A DNA stretch of 64,000 bases. Source: an uncultured Amylibacter sp. GTDB lineage: Bacteria > Pseudomonadota > Alphaproteobacteria > Rhodobacterales > Rhodobacteraceae. Location of the stretch: positions 620,001 through 684,000 of the forward strand of contig OY365738.1 in NCBI GenBank assembly GCA_959347345.1, given 5' to 3'. Below, piece after piece: positions 52,687-61,690 of the stretch. Position 1 is the stretch's first letter; every line of letters starts with the position of its first letter. The notes below the pieces were generated by a model that was given only the letters and a program-made list of their open reading frames with translations, was not told where the DNA came from and made no database searches. The translations under genes and the position numbers were made by a program.

Positions 52687-53157
52687 ATGGATAAAATAAA
52701 CCCAAAACAACTGATTTTAATGGCAACGCTGGGCTCTGCTTTACTGCTGGGCGGGGCGTTTGTGTTTCAATCGCTGGGCTATCCGCCGTGTAAGCTGTGT
52801 ATTTGGCAACGCTGGCCGCATGCAATAGCGATTGCGCTGGGCGTGGTTGTTTTGCTAACTGGCTATTATAAAATCGGTGCGCTTATGGCGGTGTCTTTGG
52901 CAACGACTGGCGCGATTGGCGTGTATCATTACGGGGTTGAGCAAAAATGGTGGGAGGGCCCGAAAAGTTGCTCTGGTGGCATAGGCGACGGGCAGAGCGC
53001 GGCTGATTTACTGGCGCATTTAATGGAGTCACCCGTTATAAAGTGCACTGATATCGTGTGGCAGTTCGGGCTGACTATGGCGGGCTGGAACGCTGTGTTT
53101 AGCTTTGGGTTGGCGTTAATGTGCGTGTGTGCAGTCGTACATCGTAGGAAATTATGA
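52687..53157 (+). CDS. dsbB: Disulfide bond formation protein DsbB
   Basis: A 156-residue quinone reductase that reoxidises DsbA. Four membrane segments are visible. The first cysteine pair is in PPCKLCIWQRWPH and the second in KSCSGG and IKCTDIVW, with the long periplasmic loop between. I start at the ATG at 52687, two bases after the yqaA stop. The TGA stop opens a TGAATGG-type heptamer tract. Confidence 0.92.
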   Translation: MDKINPKQLILMATLGSALLLGGAFVFQSLGYPPCKLCIWQRWPHAIAIALGVVVLLTGYYKIGALMAVSLATTGAIGVYHYGVEQKWWEGPKSCSGGIGDGQSAADLLAHLMESPVIKCTDIVWQFGLTMAGWNAVFSFGLALMCVCAVVHRRKL

Positions 53158-53370
53158 ATGGTGAATGATGAATGGTGAATTGGATTTATGAGCAACCTTT
53201 TATCCTAAAATAAAAAACCCGTCCGTCCAAGCCTCGGTTTTATTTTCGGGCATGTTCAACTGCTCTTGTGAGGGGTGAGCGGAGGAAATCCCGAACGAGG
53301 GCTTGCCCCGAAGTGAGGGCTAAAAAAAAGAATCATTCACAATTCACAATTAATAATTCACAATTCATAA
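53155..53370. repeat. Mosaic intergenic repeat R10 (short copy)
   Basis: TGAATGG/TGAATTA heptamers at the dsbB stop (53155-53186) and inverted heptamers before tatA (53332-53370) enclose a fragment of the G+C-rich module seen at 160-275: AAACCCGTCC, AAGCCTCG, and GGGCTTGCCCCGAAGTGAGG. Confidence 0.75.
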
Positions 53371-53445
53371 GAAAACGCTTTACACTTTGTTTTGTTTTGT
53401 GCTAGGCAAGTCTTTGATGTTAATTTTTGCAAAGGAAACCGAACT

Positions 53446-53721
53446 ATGACCCCACTTACTCCCCTATTTATAGGCAATATCGGACCGATGGGCATGCTGG
53501 TTATTGCCATAGTCGTGCTGGTTTTATTCGGGCGCGGTAAAATCACTAACCTGATGGGCGAGGTGGGCAAAGGTATCACCGCCTTTCGTAAGGGTGTGGA
53601 TGATGGCAAGGCGGAATTGGATGACGCTATGAATGACGCGGGCGACCCTGCCGAGTCCGCCAAGGATGTAACGCCAAAGGATAAGGCGGGCAAACCGCCC
53701 TCTAAAACCGATAAAAGTTAA
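53446..53721 (+). CDS. tatA: Sec-independent translocase TatA
   Basis: A 91-residue channel-forming subunit of the twin-arginine translocase. One N-terminal membrane helix ([15 protein letters not shown]), the FGRGKI hinge, an amphipathic helix ([18 protein letters not shown]) and an acidic/Lys-rich tail. The ATG at 53446 has AAAGGAA upstream. The gap to tatB carries AAGGGCAGTTGAACCTGCCC, the same hairpin found in mosaic repeats R4 and R6. Confidence 0.93.
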   Translation: MTPLTPLFIGNIGPMGMLVIAIVVLVLFGRGKITNLMGEVGKGITAFRKGVDDGKAELDDAMNDAGDPAESAKDVTPKDKAGKPPSKTDKS

Positions 53722-53724
53722 TAT

Positions 53725-53751
53725 AAGGGCAGTTGAACCTGCCCGACAAAA
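53725..53751 (+). repeat. GGGCAG-TTGAAC-CTGCCC hairpin between tatA and tatB
   Basis: A 6-bp stem with a six-base loop, identical to the hairpin inside the palindromic module of mosaic repeats R4 (about 21555) and R6 (about 31862), including the flanks ATAA and GAC. Confidence 0.8.
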
Positions 53752-53779
53752 AGAAGAACTCAAGGCGAAGGGATAAGGC

Positions 53780-54286
53780 ATGTTGTCTGGTATTGGTTCG
53801 CTGGAATTGCTGACGATTGGCGTTGTCGCGCTGATTTTCATTGGGCCGAAGGACTTGCCCGTGGTGTTTTTACGTGTCGGGCAGTTTGTCGGGCGGATTC
53901 GCGGGATGGCACGGGATTTCCAAACCGCGATGAGCGATGTTGCAAGGCAGAGCGGGCTGGACGATGTCAAAACCTCGCTGGACGGGTTGGGCGATTTGAA
54001 TAAAATCGGTAAAACGAGCAAAGCTGATACCGCCAAGAATTTTCACAATAAGTATTTGAAGCCGTTAGAGGCGGATAAAAAGGGCAAAACGGGGAAAGCT
54101 GGTAAAGCCAGTAAGTCCCCCGCCAAGACCGCCCTTAAAACCGCGAGCCATGGCGGGGCGCGGACAGTCCCCGCAAAAACCGCCCAGCCCCCCGCCGAAT
54201 CTTCACCATCGGCTAAATCGGCAGCGACCGCACCCAAAAAACCTGCGGTTAAGCCCGCAAAACCTGTTAAACAAAAATCCTCATGA
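53780..54286 (+). CDS. tatB: Sec-independent translocase TatB
   Basis: A 168-residue substrate-receptor subunit: N-terminal helix [21 protein letters not shown] with the TatB-type GPK hinge, a long amphipathic helix ([20 protein letters not shown]) and an Ala/Lys/Pro-rich low-complexity tail (from about 95). Its stop overlaps the tatC start (ATGA). Confidence 0.94.
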   Translation: MLSGIGSLELLTIGVVALIFIGPKDLPVVFLRVGQFVGRIRGMARDFQTAMSDVARQSGLDDVKTSLDGLGDLNKIGKTSKADTAKNFHNKYLKPLEADKKGKTGKAGKASKSPAKTALKTASHGGARTVPAKTAQPPAESSPSAKSAATAPKKPAVKPAKPVKQKSS

Positions 54287-55173
54287 CCGATGCACCCGAA
54301 CACGACAGCCAAGATGAAACCCGCCCAGACGGCGGGCTTGGCGGTATCGCCCTGCCGTTAATCGAGCATTTGGCAGAGCTGCGCAACCGCCTGATTTATT
54401 CCATTATCGCCCTTATAGCAGGGATTTTAATCTGTTTTCCGTTCGCCGATTCCATGCTGGATTTCCTATTCAAACCCATCGCCGAAATCCTGCAAGCCAA
54501 CGGGCAAGAGGCGCAATTAATCTTCACCGCCCCGCAGGAAAAATTCTTTGTCCTGTTTAGAATCGCTATGTTAGCGGGGCTGGCCGTGTCCTTCCCCGTG
54601 ATATCTTTCCAAATGTGGCGGTTTGTCGCCCCAGGGCTTTATAAAAACGAAAAACAGGCGTTTTTGCCGTTTATCATAGGCTCACCCGCGTTGTTTTTAA
54701 TGGGTGCCAGCTTTGCCCATTTTGTCGTCACCCCCTTGGCGATGAATTTCTTCATAGGGTTCAGCGATGTTTTGCCCAAATTAACCGAGATTTTGGCGAA
54801 TGCGGGTGGTGGGGCGAGCGATGGCACGACCGCCCCCAGCGATAAAATCCAGACGGTATTTTTGGGGTCGGTGCGCGAAAGCCTATCCCTGACCTTAAAA
54901 TTCATATTCGCCTTTGGGTTGTGCTTTCAACTGCCCGTTTTGCTGTCCTTATTGGGGATGGCGGGGATAGTCGACGCACCGATGTTACGCAAGGGGCGCA
55001 AGTACGCGATTGTCGGGATATTAGTGCTGGCGGCCGTTGCCACACCGCCCGATGTGGTGACCCAGCTGATATTATTCAGCGTGGTTTATGCGTTATATGA
55101 GGTGTCCATTTTCCTGGTAATACTGGTGCAAAAACGCCAACGCGACCGCAGGGAGCAGGAGGAGGAGTTATGA
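54283..55173 (+). CDS. tatC: Sec-independent translocase TatC
   Basis: A 296-residue, six-span membrane receptor of twin-arginine signals. Blocks: [17 protein letters not shown] with the essential Glu, [25 protein letters not shown], and [20 protein letters not shown] 25-residue polar N-terminal extension precedes the first helix. Its stop overlaps the DUF815 start. Local clients include the YSC84-like protein with a TRRGFLAG signal. Confidence 0.96.
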   Translation: MTDAPEHDSQDETRPDGGLGGIALPLIEHLAELRNRLIYSIIALIAGILICFPFADSMLDFLFKPIAEILQANGQEAQLIFTAPQEKFFVLFRIAMLAGLAVSFPVISFQMWRFVAPGLYKNEKQAFLPFIIGSPALFLMGASFAHFVVTPLAMNFFIGFSDVLPKLTEILANAGGGASDGTTAPSDKIQTVFLGSVRESLSLTLKFIFAFGLCFQLPVLLSLLGMAGIVDAPMLRKGRKYAIVGILVLAAVATPPDVVTQLILFSVVYALYEVSIFLVILVQKRQRDRREQEEEL

Positions 55174-56009
55174 CTTCTCATAAAATCTTTACCCGTATAG
55201 CGGAGGCTTTGGAGCGTCTGGCTCCCCCCGATAAAATTGATTTGCCCGATTTATCCGCACATTCGGTTTATCTGTGGCAAGCCGATAAACAACGATTGCA
55301 ACCCGTGGAAAATCCCCATTGTGTGCCGTTGGATTTGCTGGTTGGGATTGCGTCTCCGCGTGATATTCTCCGCCAAAATACCGAGCAATTTGCCCGCGCA
55401 ATGCCCGCCAATAACGCCCTGCTTTGGGGGGCGAGGGGAATGGGCAAATCTTCGCTCATAAAGGCGGTGCATGCCGATGTTGGGCAGGGATTAAAGCTGA
55501 TTGAAATCCAGCGTGAAGAACTGCATTCCATCGCCGCTTTACAGGAATTATTGCGGGTCAATCCCGCACGGTTTATCCTATTTTGCGATGATTTGAGCTT
55601 TGAGAACGACGATGCCGCCTATAAATCATTAAAGGCGGTTTTGGATGGTGGAGTTCGCGGTCGCCCCGATAATGTGGTGTTTTACGCGACCTCCAATCGG
55701 CGGCATTTGATGGCGCGTGATATGATTGAAAATGAGAGTGGCACGGCGATTAACGCGGGTGAAACGGTGGAGGAAAAGGTGTCCTTGTCCGATAGATTCG
55801 GGTTGTGGCTGGGGTTTTATCCCTGCGATCAAGACCAGTATTTGGCGATGGTGCGCGGGTATTGTGATAAGTATGGCTTGGCGATTGATGATGACGCTCT
55901 GCGGCGGGGCGCGATAGAGTGGCAACAGACTCGCGGGGCACGGTCGGGGCGTGTGGCGTGGCAATATGTGGTGGATTTGGCGGGGCGAATGGGGGTTGTG
56001 ATTAGTTAA
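55170..56009 (+). CDS. DUF815 AAA+ ATPase
   Basis: A 279-residue AAA+ protein: Walker A GARGMGKSS, Walker B FILFCDDLSFE, sensor 1 VVFYATSNRRHL and a C-terminal helical lid. DUF815 proteins follow tatC in many Rhodobacterales; the client is unknown. It overlaps tatC as ATGA and ends three bases before the convergent aglG. The last bases read ATTAGTTAATC, heptamer-like. Confidence 0.9.
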   Translation: MTSHKIFTRIAEALERLAPPDKIDLPDLSAHSVYLWQADKQRLQPVENPHCVPLDLLVGIASPRDILRQNTEQFARAMPANNALLWGARGMGKSSLIKAVHADVGQGLKLIEIQREELHSIAALQELLRVNPARFILFCDDLSFENDDAAYKSLKAVLDGGVRGRPDNVVFYATSNRRHLMARDMIENESGTAINAGETVEEKVSLSDRFGLWLGFYPCDQDQYLAMVRGYCDKYGLAIDDDALRRGAIEWQQTRGARSGRVAWQYVVDLAGRMGVVIS

Positions 56010-56012
56010 TCA

Positions 56013-57236
56013 TCATCCCTTGACACTGCCCGCCAATAACCCACGCACAAAATACCTCTGCAAAGATAAAAACACCACCAACGGCACGACCATAGAAATA
56101 AAGGCACTGGCGTTTAATCGTTCCAATTCGCTCTTAAAAGTGCCAATCTGTTTTTGAATAACAATCGGCAAAACCAAATCATTGGATGGTCCCAAAATTA
56201 ACGCCACCAATAAATCATTCCACACCCATAAAAACTGAAAAATACCGAACGAAGCCAAGGCGGGCATAGACAACGGCACGACTATTTTCATAAATATCTG
56301 CAAATGGGACGCACCATCCAAGGCTGCCGATTCCAGCAATTCTCGCGGTATATTCATAATGTAATTCCGCAATAAATAAATCGCCAAAGGCAACCCGAAC
56401 GCGGTATGGGCAAACCACAGACCGGCGAAATTCTTTGCATCCACCTGACATCCCTGCCCCGTACAACCCAAGGCTATATTTAACGCAGTCGCCCAGCCCG
56501 CCAAATCCGCATAAAGCGACAAAACGGGAATAAACGCCAATTGCAACGGCACAACCATCAACGCCATAGTCATCGCGAACAGCATATCGCGCCCGACAAA
56601 CCGCATCCAGCAAAACGCATAGGCGGCAAAGGCGGCTATGAAAATAGGGACAATAGTCGCGGGGACGGTCACTATAAACGAATTCACCAGCGCGGCGGGA
56701 ATTTTCTCATCCATAAAGGCACGGGCATAATTGCGCAGACCAAAAATCGGCGGATGATTGATGACGATACCGATGGTTTTGCCCGATTTTTCATAAGGCT
56801 CATCAAACACCCAAAGGTAATCGCCATTCGCCGCTATGCTGAACTGCCCGCCCCGAATGGTTATGCTTTCACCTATGCTGGCCTCACGCGGGTTATTGGC
56901 GGATTTGCCAAAGGCGACAACCTGCCCCCGCAATTCCAAGGGCGGAGGCTCGTTATGATTAAGGGCAAAAACACGGTTGGCATCGTTACGCTCTTTGATT
57001 AAATTCCCGCGAATAATATATTGCCCGTTTTCAAATACGGTCGCATCACCGCCGAGCGTCTGGATACTATAGCCAATATCATTGCTGATAACACTGCGCC
57101 AAAACCCGATTTCATTGGCGTGTTTGGTGTCGCGCAAACTGGTTAATAACAGCCCGATAAACGGCACAACCCAGATTGCCAGAATGACCGCAAGGACTAT
57201 GTTTGCAAGGATTTTACGGGGTTTTATACGCGTCAT
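56013..57236 (-). CDS. aglG: Alpha-glucoside ABC transporter permease AglG
   Basis: A 407-residue MalG-type inner-membrane permease. The EAA loop is LLESAALDGASHLQIFMKIVVPLSMPAL (cited in part: ESAALDGASH). It has an unusually long periplasmic segment between helices 1 and 2 (about 40-190), normal for AglG. I take the ATG at 57236, which shares a base with the aglF stop (TGATG), rather than the ATG nine codons earlier. Works with AglF, AglE and AglK. Confidence 0.9.
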   Translation of the reverse strand: MTRIKPRKILANIVLAVILAIWVVPFIGLLLTSLRDTKHANEIGFWRSVISNDIGYSIQTLGGDATVFENGQYIIRGNLIKERNDANRVFALNHNEPPPLELRGQVVAFGKSANNPREASIGESITIRGGQFSIAANGDYLWVFDEPYEKSGKTIGIVINHPPIFGLRNYARAFMDEKIPAALVNSFIVTVPATIVPIFIAAFAAYAFCWMRFVGRDMLFAMTMALMVVPLQLAFIPVLSLYADLAGWATALNIALGCTGQGCQVDAKNFAGLWFAHTAFGLPLAIYLLRNYIMNIPRELLESAALDGASHLQIFMKIVVPLSMPALASFGIFQFLWVWNDLLVALILGPSNDLVLPIVIQKQIGTFKSELERLNASAFISMVVPLVVFLSLQRYFVRGLLAGSVKG

Positions 57237-58426
57237 CACGCCGCCCCCCGTTTCACTCGCCATAGGTTAAAAACCATCACGGGCAGGATTGTCAGCATTA
57301 AAATTATCGCCACGGCGGCGGCGATTTCTTCTTCGCGTTGAGCGGTGCGCGTTTGCTCCATCAGGGTTGCCAGCAGTAATTTATCCGATTTATTCGCACT
57401 TAATGCGTAGGGGATGTCGAATACTTTTAGCACCAGAATTATCAGGGTTGTCCATACGACCAAAACCGTGTCATAGACTTGCGGTAGGGTGATTTTGAAG
57501 AATATCTGCCATTCGGTGCCGCCGTCTATCCGTGCTGCCTCCAGCGTTTCGGCGGGGACAGAGCGCAAGGACGCGCTGAATATCACCATGGCAAACCCCG
57601 TTTGTATCCATATTAATATAACCATCATGAAAAAGTTGCCCCAGAACTGCATTTCATACCAGAACCGAGGCTCTACCCCAAACGGCGATAAAACCGCGTT
57701 TAGAAACCCGATTTGATAGCCACCCGCCCCGCCTGCCGCGTATATGTTGCGCCAAATCACCGCCGCCCCGACAAAGGAAATCGCCAGTGGCACGAAAATC
57801 AGGGATTTAGCGAACGCGCCCCAGCGTACCGTGTCTGCCAATACCGCGATGGTCATGCCAAAGACTATGCAAGCGGTCGGCACGACTAACAGCCAGAGCA
57901 TTGAATTGCGGATGGCCAGCCAGAAATCCATGGAGGCGAAGAGGAAACGGTAATTATCCAGCCCGACCCAGCCTTTTTCGGTGATGTTTTGTCCGAGTTC
58001 GTTTAGCACGGGTGCGCCCTCGATTAGCACGGGGATGTCATTGAATAACGACAGGGTGAGTGTGGCGAAGGCGGGGTAAATCAGAAATACCGATAGCAAC
58101 GCGATGGTTGGTCCAAGGAATATCCAAGGTTGCAGGGATTCGTTTATGGCAATGCCTTTGGTCGAAGTGCCGGTGATTTTGCGCGATAGCCAGTCGGCGA
58201 ATCCGTAGTAAAATAGGCAGAGCATGACGGCTATCGCAACCGCGCGTAGGGCGAAACTGATTTTGATAATGGCGGGGTCGCTTATCGGCAGGATAAGGCG
58301 TAATAAATCCGTCAGGTAGGAGGTTATGGCGAACAAACTCCCGCCCAATATGGGTAGGATGATGGCGATGCAAAGCGCGATGAGTGCCAGCCGTGTGGTT
58401 TTTTGCCAGATGGGGATGTGGGTCAT
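57236..58426 (-). CDS. aglF: Alpha-glucoside ABC transporter permease AglF
   Basis: A 396-residue MalF-type permease with about eight membrane segments and the EAA motif PAETLEAARIDGGTEWQIFF. PWIFLGPTIALLSVFLIYPA marks the start of the transport domain. Overlaps aglG by one base. A mosaic repeat separates it from aglE, which in other agl operons directly precedes it. Confidence 0.9.
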   Translation of the reverse strand: MTHIPIWQKTTRLALIALCIAIILPILGGSLFAITSYLTDLLRLILPISDPAIIKISFALRAVAIAVMLCLFYYGFADWLSRKITGTSTKGIAINESLQPWIFLGPTIALLSVFLIYPAFATLTLSLFNDIPVLIEGAPVLNELGQNITEKGWVGLDNYRFLFASMDFWLAIRNSMLWLLVVPTACIVFGMTIAVLADTVRWGAFAKSLIFVPLAISFVGAAVIWRNIYAAGGAGGYQIGFLNAVLSPFGVEPRFWYEMQFWGNFFMMVILIWIQTGFAMVIFSASLRSVPAETLEAARIDGGTEWQIFFKITLPQVYDTVLVVWTTLIILVLKVFDIPYALSANKSDKLLLATLMEQTRTAQREEEIAAAVAIILMLTILPVMVFNLWRVKRGAA

Positions 58427-58439
58427 TATGGTTTGTGGT

Positions 58440-58673
58440 TAAGGTTATTAGGGATTGTGGGTTTGTTATGAGGATTTGGGGATAGAGGTTTTTTGGTTCC
58501 CGCCCGCCCACCCCTCTGCGAGGCTTGGGCGAGCGGATTTTTGTGGCTATGGTTTGGCTCAGCGTCTTGTATATAGTCTAAATAAATCTAGAGCAAACCT
58601 AGCGTCTTGCACATCGGGCTTTTGGCATGCCCCTGCTCACAGAGCAGGGGCTACGCACAAAAGACCCGCCCTG
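58440..58673. repeat. Mosaic intergenic repeat R11 (aglE-aglF gap)
   Basis: A copy without clear heptamer borders. It holds the G+C-rich module (CCCGCCCGCCCACCCCTC, 58500-58517), the line GGTTTGGCTCAGCGTCTTG also seen in R7 and R9, and the hairpin CCCCTGCTC-ACA-GAGCAGGGG (58630-58650) between the constant flanks TTTTGGCATG and CTACGCACAAAAGACC. Confidence 0.8.
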
Positions 58674-60008
58674 TTACTTAATAGCATCCCACGCAGATTG
58701 GATATTATCGGCGGTCGTGTCGGTATCCTGCCCTTGGGTAAAGGCGGTGATTTCACGCCAAAACGCCCCCGCGCCAATCGCCCCAGGCATCAAATCCGAC
58801 GCATCAAACCGAAAACTATCGGCCTTCGTCAAAATATCACCCTGCTTGCGCAACGCATCGTTAGCATAGGCAGCCGTATCCACACCCTTATGCGCGGTTA
58901 AAAACCCAGATTGAGACATCCAGATTTCATGCGCTATCGGCTGTTTCAAATACTCAAACAACGCCCGCGTGGCAGGGGAATCCTTGGTCATAGCCCACAG
59001 AGTCCCCGCCCCCAAAACAGGATTGCCTAAATTCGCATCAGCAAAGGGTGGCAGATAGAAAAAATCAGCCTCCCCCGCGGCGACTTCCGCGCCTTTATTG
59101 GGGAAAAACGATGGGATAAACGACGCTTGGCGATGCATATAACATTGCGGAGGCGTGGTGAAAAGCCCCTTTGGGCTATCCCCGAAAAACGTGCTTGCCA
59201 CAGACGCAGACCCGCCCGCCACATAAGCATCATTCTTGGCGATTGACCCGAATATGTCCATCGCGTTTTTCACCTCTGGGCTGTTGAATGGCAAATCATT
59301 CGTCACCCAACGATCGTAGGTTTCGGGCGTTTGGGTGCGTAACATAATGTCTTCCATCCAATCCGTGGCTGTCCAACCTGTCGCGCCCCCGCTCTCAATC
59401 CCAATGCACCAAGGCGATCCGCCGTCCGCCACGATTTTATCGGACAAAGCGATCATCTGTTCCATAGTCGTTGGCACGGTATAACCCGCATCCTCAAAAA
59501 CCTCTGGTTTATACCAAACCAGCGATTTCACATCCATCTTATAGGCGAAGGCGAAAAACTGCTTTTTGCCCGTTTCATCGGCGTAGGTGCCAAGATCTAC
59601 CCAAGACTGCCCCGCGCCGTAATTCGTGGTCATCCAGTCGGCAACCTGCTGTCCCAAAGGCACCAGCCCACCCTCTGCCGCCAAATCAGCGGCCAAGCCT
59701 GGTTGGGGGAAAACCGCTATATTCGGGGCCGAACCCGCGCGAATATCGGTAACGATAAGCTGTTCAAATTCGCCAGAGCCCGAATGATTGACGGTAGCAC
59801 CCGTCGCCTCTTCAAAGCAATCCAACACGGAATTGACCAGTTTTTCATCCTGTCCCTCCCAAGGGCTGGATATGGTGATGGTTTCACCAGCGAAATTGCC
59901 AAGGCTGGATAACGCGGCTGGGTCGCATTTGCCATGCCCGCCAGCAAAGGCTGCGGTAGTGGTAAGGGTTGCGATGGCAATCATCGCGGTTTGTTTTGTA
60001 ATGTTCAT
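58674..60008 (-). CDS. aglE: Alpha-glucoside-binding protein AglE
   Basis: A 444-residue periplasmic solute-binding protein of ABC family 1. A signal peptide (about 1-22, ending AFAGG) precedes ITISSPWEGQDEKLVNSVLD. WFKPEVFEDAGY-like and PWCIGIESGGATGWTATDW blocks match AglE. The ribosome site AAAGGAGA is strong. Expected to capture sucrose, maltose, trehalose or similar for AglFGK. Divergent from bglA. Confidence 0.92.
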   Translation of the reverse strand: MNITKQTAMIAIATLTTTAAFAGGHGKCDPAALSSLGNFAGETITISSPWEGQDEKLVNSVLDCFEEATGATVNHSGSGEFEQLIVTDIRAGSAPNIAVFPQPGLAADLAAEGGLVPLGQQVADWMTTNYGAGQSWVDLGTYADETGKKQFFAFAYKMDVKSLVWYKPEVFEDAGYTVPTTMEQMIALSDKIVADGGSPWCIGIESGGATGWTATDWMEDIMLRTQTPETYDRWVTNDLPFNSPEVKNAMDIFGSIAKNDAYVAGGSASVASTFFGDSPKGLFTTPPQCYMHRQASFIPSFFPNKGAEVAAGEADFFYLPPFADANLGNPVLGAGTLWAMTKDSPATRALFEYLKQPIAHEIWMSQSGFLTAHKGVDTAAYANDALRKQGDILTKADSFRFDASDLMPGAIGAGAFWREITAFTQGQDTDTTADNIQSAWDAIK

Positions 60009-60283
60009 TTTGGGTCTCCTTTTAATATGAACGGCGGGGGTTTATACCCTGCCTTTTTACTTGTGAGTTCATAAAAGGGGAATTTGTGGGGTTTGTCAAG
60101 GGCAATTATGAATTATTTTTGTAAATTATTTTATCGGGCGCGAGTGTCCCAAGATGATTGATTATTAAAATAATGATGAATTCTGCTTGAAACCTTTCGG
60201 TTTATTTTGTAAGATTAAGGTAAAACACGCTATTGCACCCTTTACTCTTCACCCTTCACCCTTGAAAATTAAGCATAAAAACA
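60009..60283. promoter_or_regulatory. Divergent aglE/bglA control region
   Basis: 275 bp between divergent sugar genes. AAACC-TTTC-GGTTT (about 60189-60202) and ATTATT-AA-AATAAT (60163-60176) are possible operator-like inverted repeats; neither is a clear LacI-family site. No mosaic repeat is present. No regulator gene (aglR) is in the window. Confidence 0.35.
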
Positions 60284-61615
60284 ATGACCCTAGCCAAAGC
60301 CATCACCGCCCTGCCAGCCGATTTCATCTTTGGCACTGCCACATCCAGCTATCAAATAGAGGGCAACCGCGCGGGCAACTGCGGTGCCTCCCACTGGGAT
60401 ACCTTCGCCGCCGCAAACCGCACCCATCAATCCCAAGACGGGGCAACCGCTTGCGACCACTATCACCTATGGGCGCAGGATTTAGACCTTATCAAAGCCT
60501 GCGGGTTTGATGCCTATCGGTTTTCCTTCTCTTGGCCGCGTATTCTGCCCGAAACCCACACGGGCGTTAATCCGCAGGGGATAGATTTTTACGACCGCCT
60601 GATTGACGGTATGCTGGAACGCGGGCTGTCGCCCTTTGCTACCTTATACCACTGGGATTTACCCGTGCGTCTGGCGGATAGGGGCGGTTGGCAAAACCGC
60701 GATACACCCGCGCGGTTTGCCGATTATGCCGCCCTGATTATCCAGCATTTCGGCGATAGATTGCACTCTGTCGCGCCAATTAACGAGCCTTGGTGCGTTG
60801 CGTGGCTCAGTCATTATTGGGGTGACCACGCCCCAGGTTTGCGTGATTTGGCGGCGACGGCGCGGGCTATGCACCATGTTCAACTGGGGCATGGGCTGGC
60901 GGTGCAGGCTCTGCGGGCGGGCGGGCAATCCAATATCGGCGCGGTTTTGAACAAGGAATATCCGCAGCCGATTGACGATAGTATCGCGGCGCAGGAATCC
61001 GCCCATTTGTTTGATGGAATATACAATCGTTGGTTTGAGGAGTCTTTGTTTAAAGGCTCCTACCCTGCCGAGGTTTTATCCGTGTTTGACGGGTTAATGC
61101 CCCCCGATTGGCAGGCGGATATGGCGGTTATTTCCTCCCCTTTGGATTGGATTGGTGTTAATTATTACACGCGGGCGGTGATTGCCCCCGATGCCTCCGA
61201 GCCGAACATAGGGTTTCGGTGCGAGCGCGGCGATTTGGATAAAACCGACATGGGGTGGGAGGTTTTTCCAGAGGGTTTGACCTTCTTTTTAGAGCGATTG
61301 GCGCGGGACTATTCCGCCGATTTGCCGATATATGTGACGGAAAACGGTATGGCTGGGGCGGATGTTTTGGATGCGGGCGTGGTGGATGACTCGGCGCGGG
61401 TGGCGTATTATGAAGCCCATTTGGCGGAGGTCGCGGGCTGTGTCGCCCGTGGAGTGCCTGTGAAGGGGTATTTCACCTGGTCGTTATTGGATAATTATGA
61501 GTGGGCGTTTGGCTATGATAAGCGGTTCGGGTTGGTTTATGTGGATTTTGAAACGCAGGAACGGGTGGTGAAACGGTCGTGGCAGGAATGGCAGGCGGGG
61601 TTGATGGGGCGGTAG
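60284..61615 (+). CDS. bglA: Beta-glucosidase, GH1 family
   Basis: A 443-residue GH1 enzyme. N-terminal signature FIFGTATSSYQIEGN, acid/base Glu in PINEPWCVAW, nucleophile Glu in IYVTENGMAG, and the usual C-terminal WSLLDNYEWAFGYDKRFGLVY. No signal peptide, so intracellular. No ribosome site is obvious. In Rhodobacterales GH1 genes often accompany aglEFGAK. Confidence 0.94.
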   Translation: MTLAKAITALPADFIFGTATSSYQIEGNRAGNCGASHWDTFAAANRTHQSQDGATACDHYHLWAQDLDLIKACGFDAYRFSFSWPRILPETHTGVNPQGIDFYDRLIDGMLERGLSPFATLYHWDLPVRLADRGGWQNRDTPARFADYAALIIQHFGDRLHSVAPINEPWCVAWLSHYWGDHAPGLRDLAATARAMHHVQLGHGLAVQALRAGGQSNIGAVLNKEYPQPIDDSIAAQESAHLFDGIYNRWFEESLFKGSYPAEVLSVFDGLMPPDWQADMAVISSPLDWIGVNYYTRAVIAPDASEPNIGFRCERGDLDKTDMGWEVFPEGLTFFLERLARDYSADLPIYVTENGMAGADVLDAGVVDDSARVAYYEAHLAEVAGCVARGVPVKGYFTWSLLDNYEWAFGYDKRFGLVYVDFETQERVVKRSWQEWQAGLMGR

Positions 61616-61630
61616 CACCAAAATCAATGC

Positions 61631-61659
61631 TTTACAAAACCACCTCATGCGTTTATAAA
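61631..61659 (+). promoter_or_regulatory. Promoter of the DUF488 gene pair
   Basis: TTTACA (61631-61636), a 17-bp spacer and TATAAA (61654-61659), about 32 bp before the start codon. Confidence 0.65.
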
Positions 61660-61690
61660 GACATAATCCCCTTTAGAAAGAACAAAAGCA

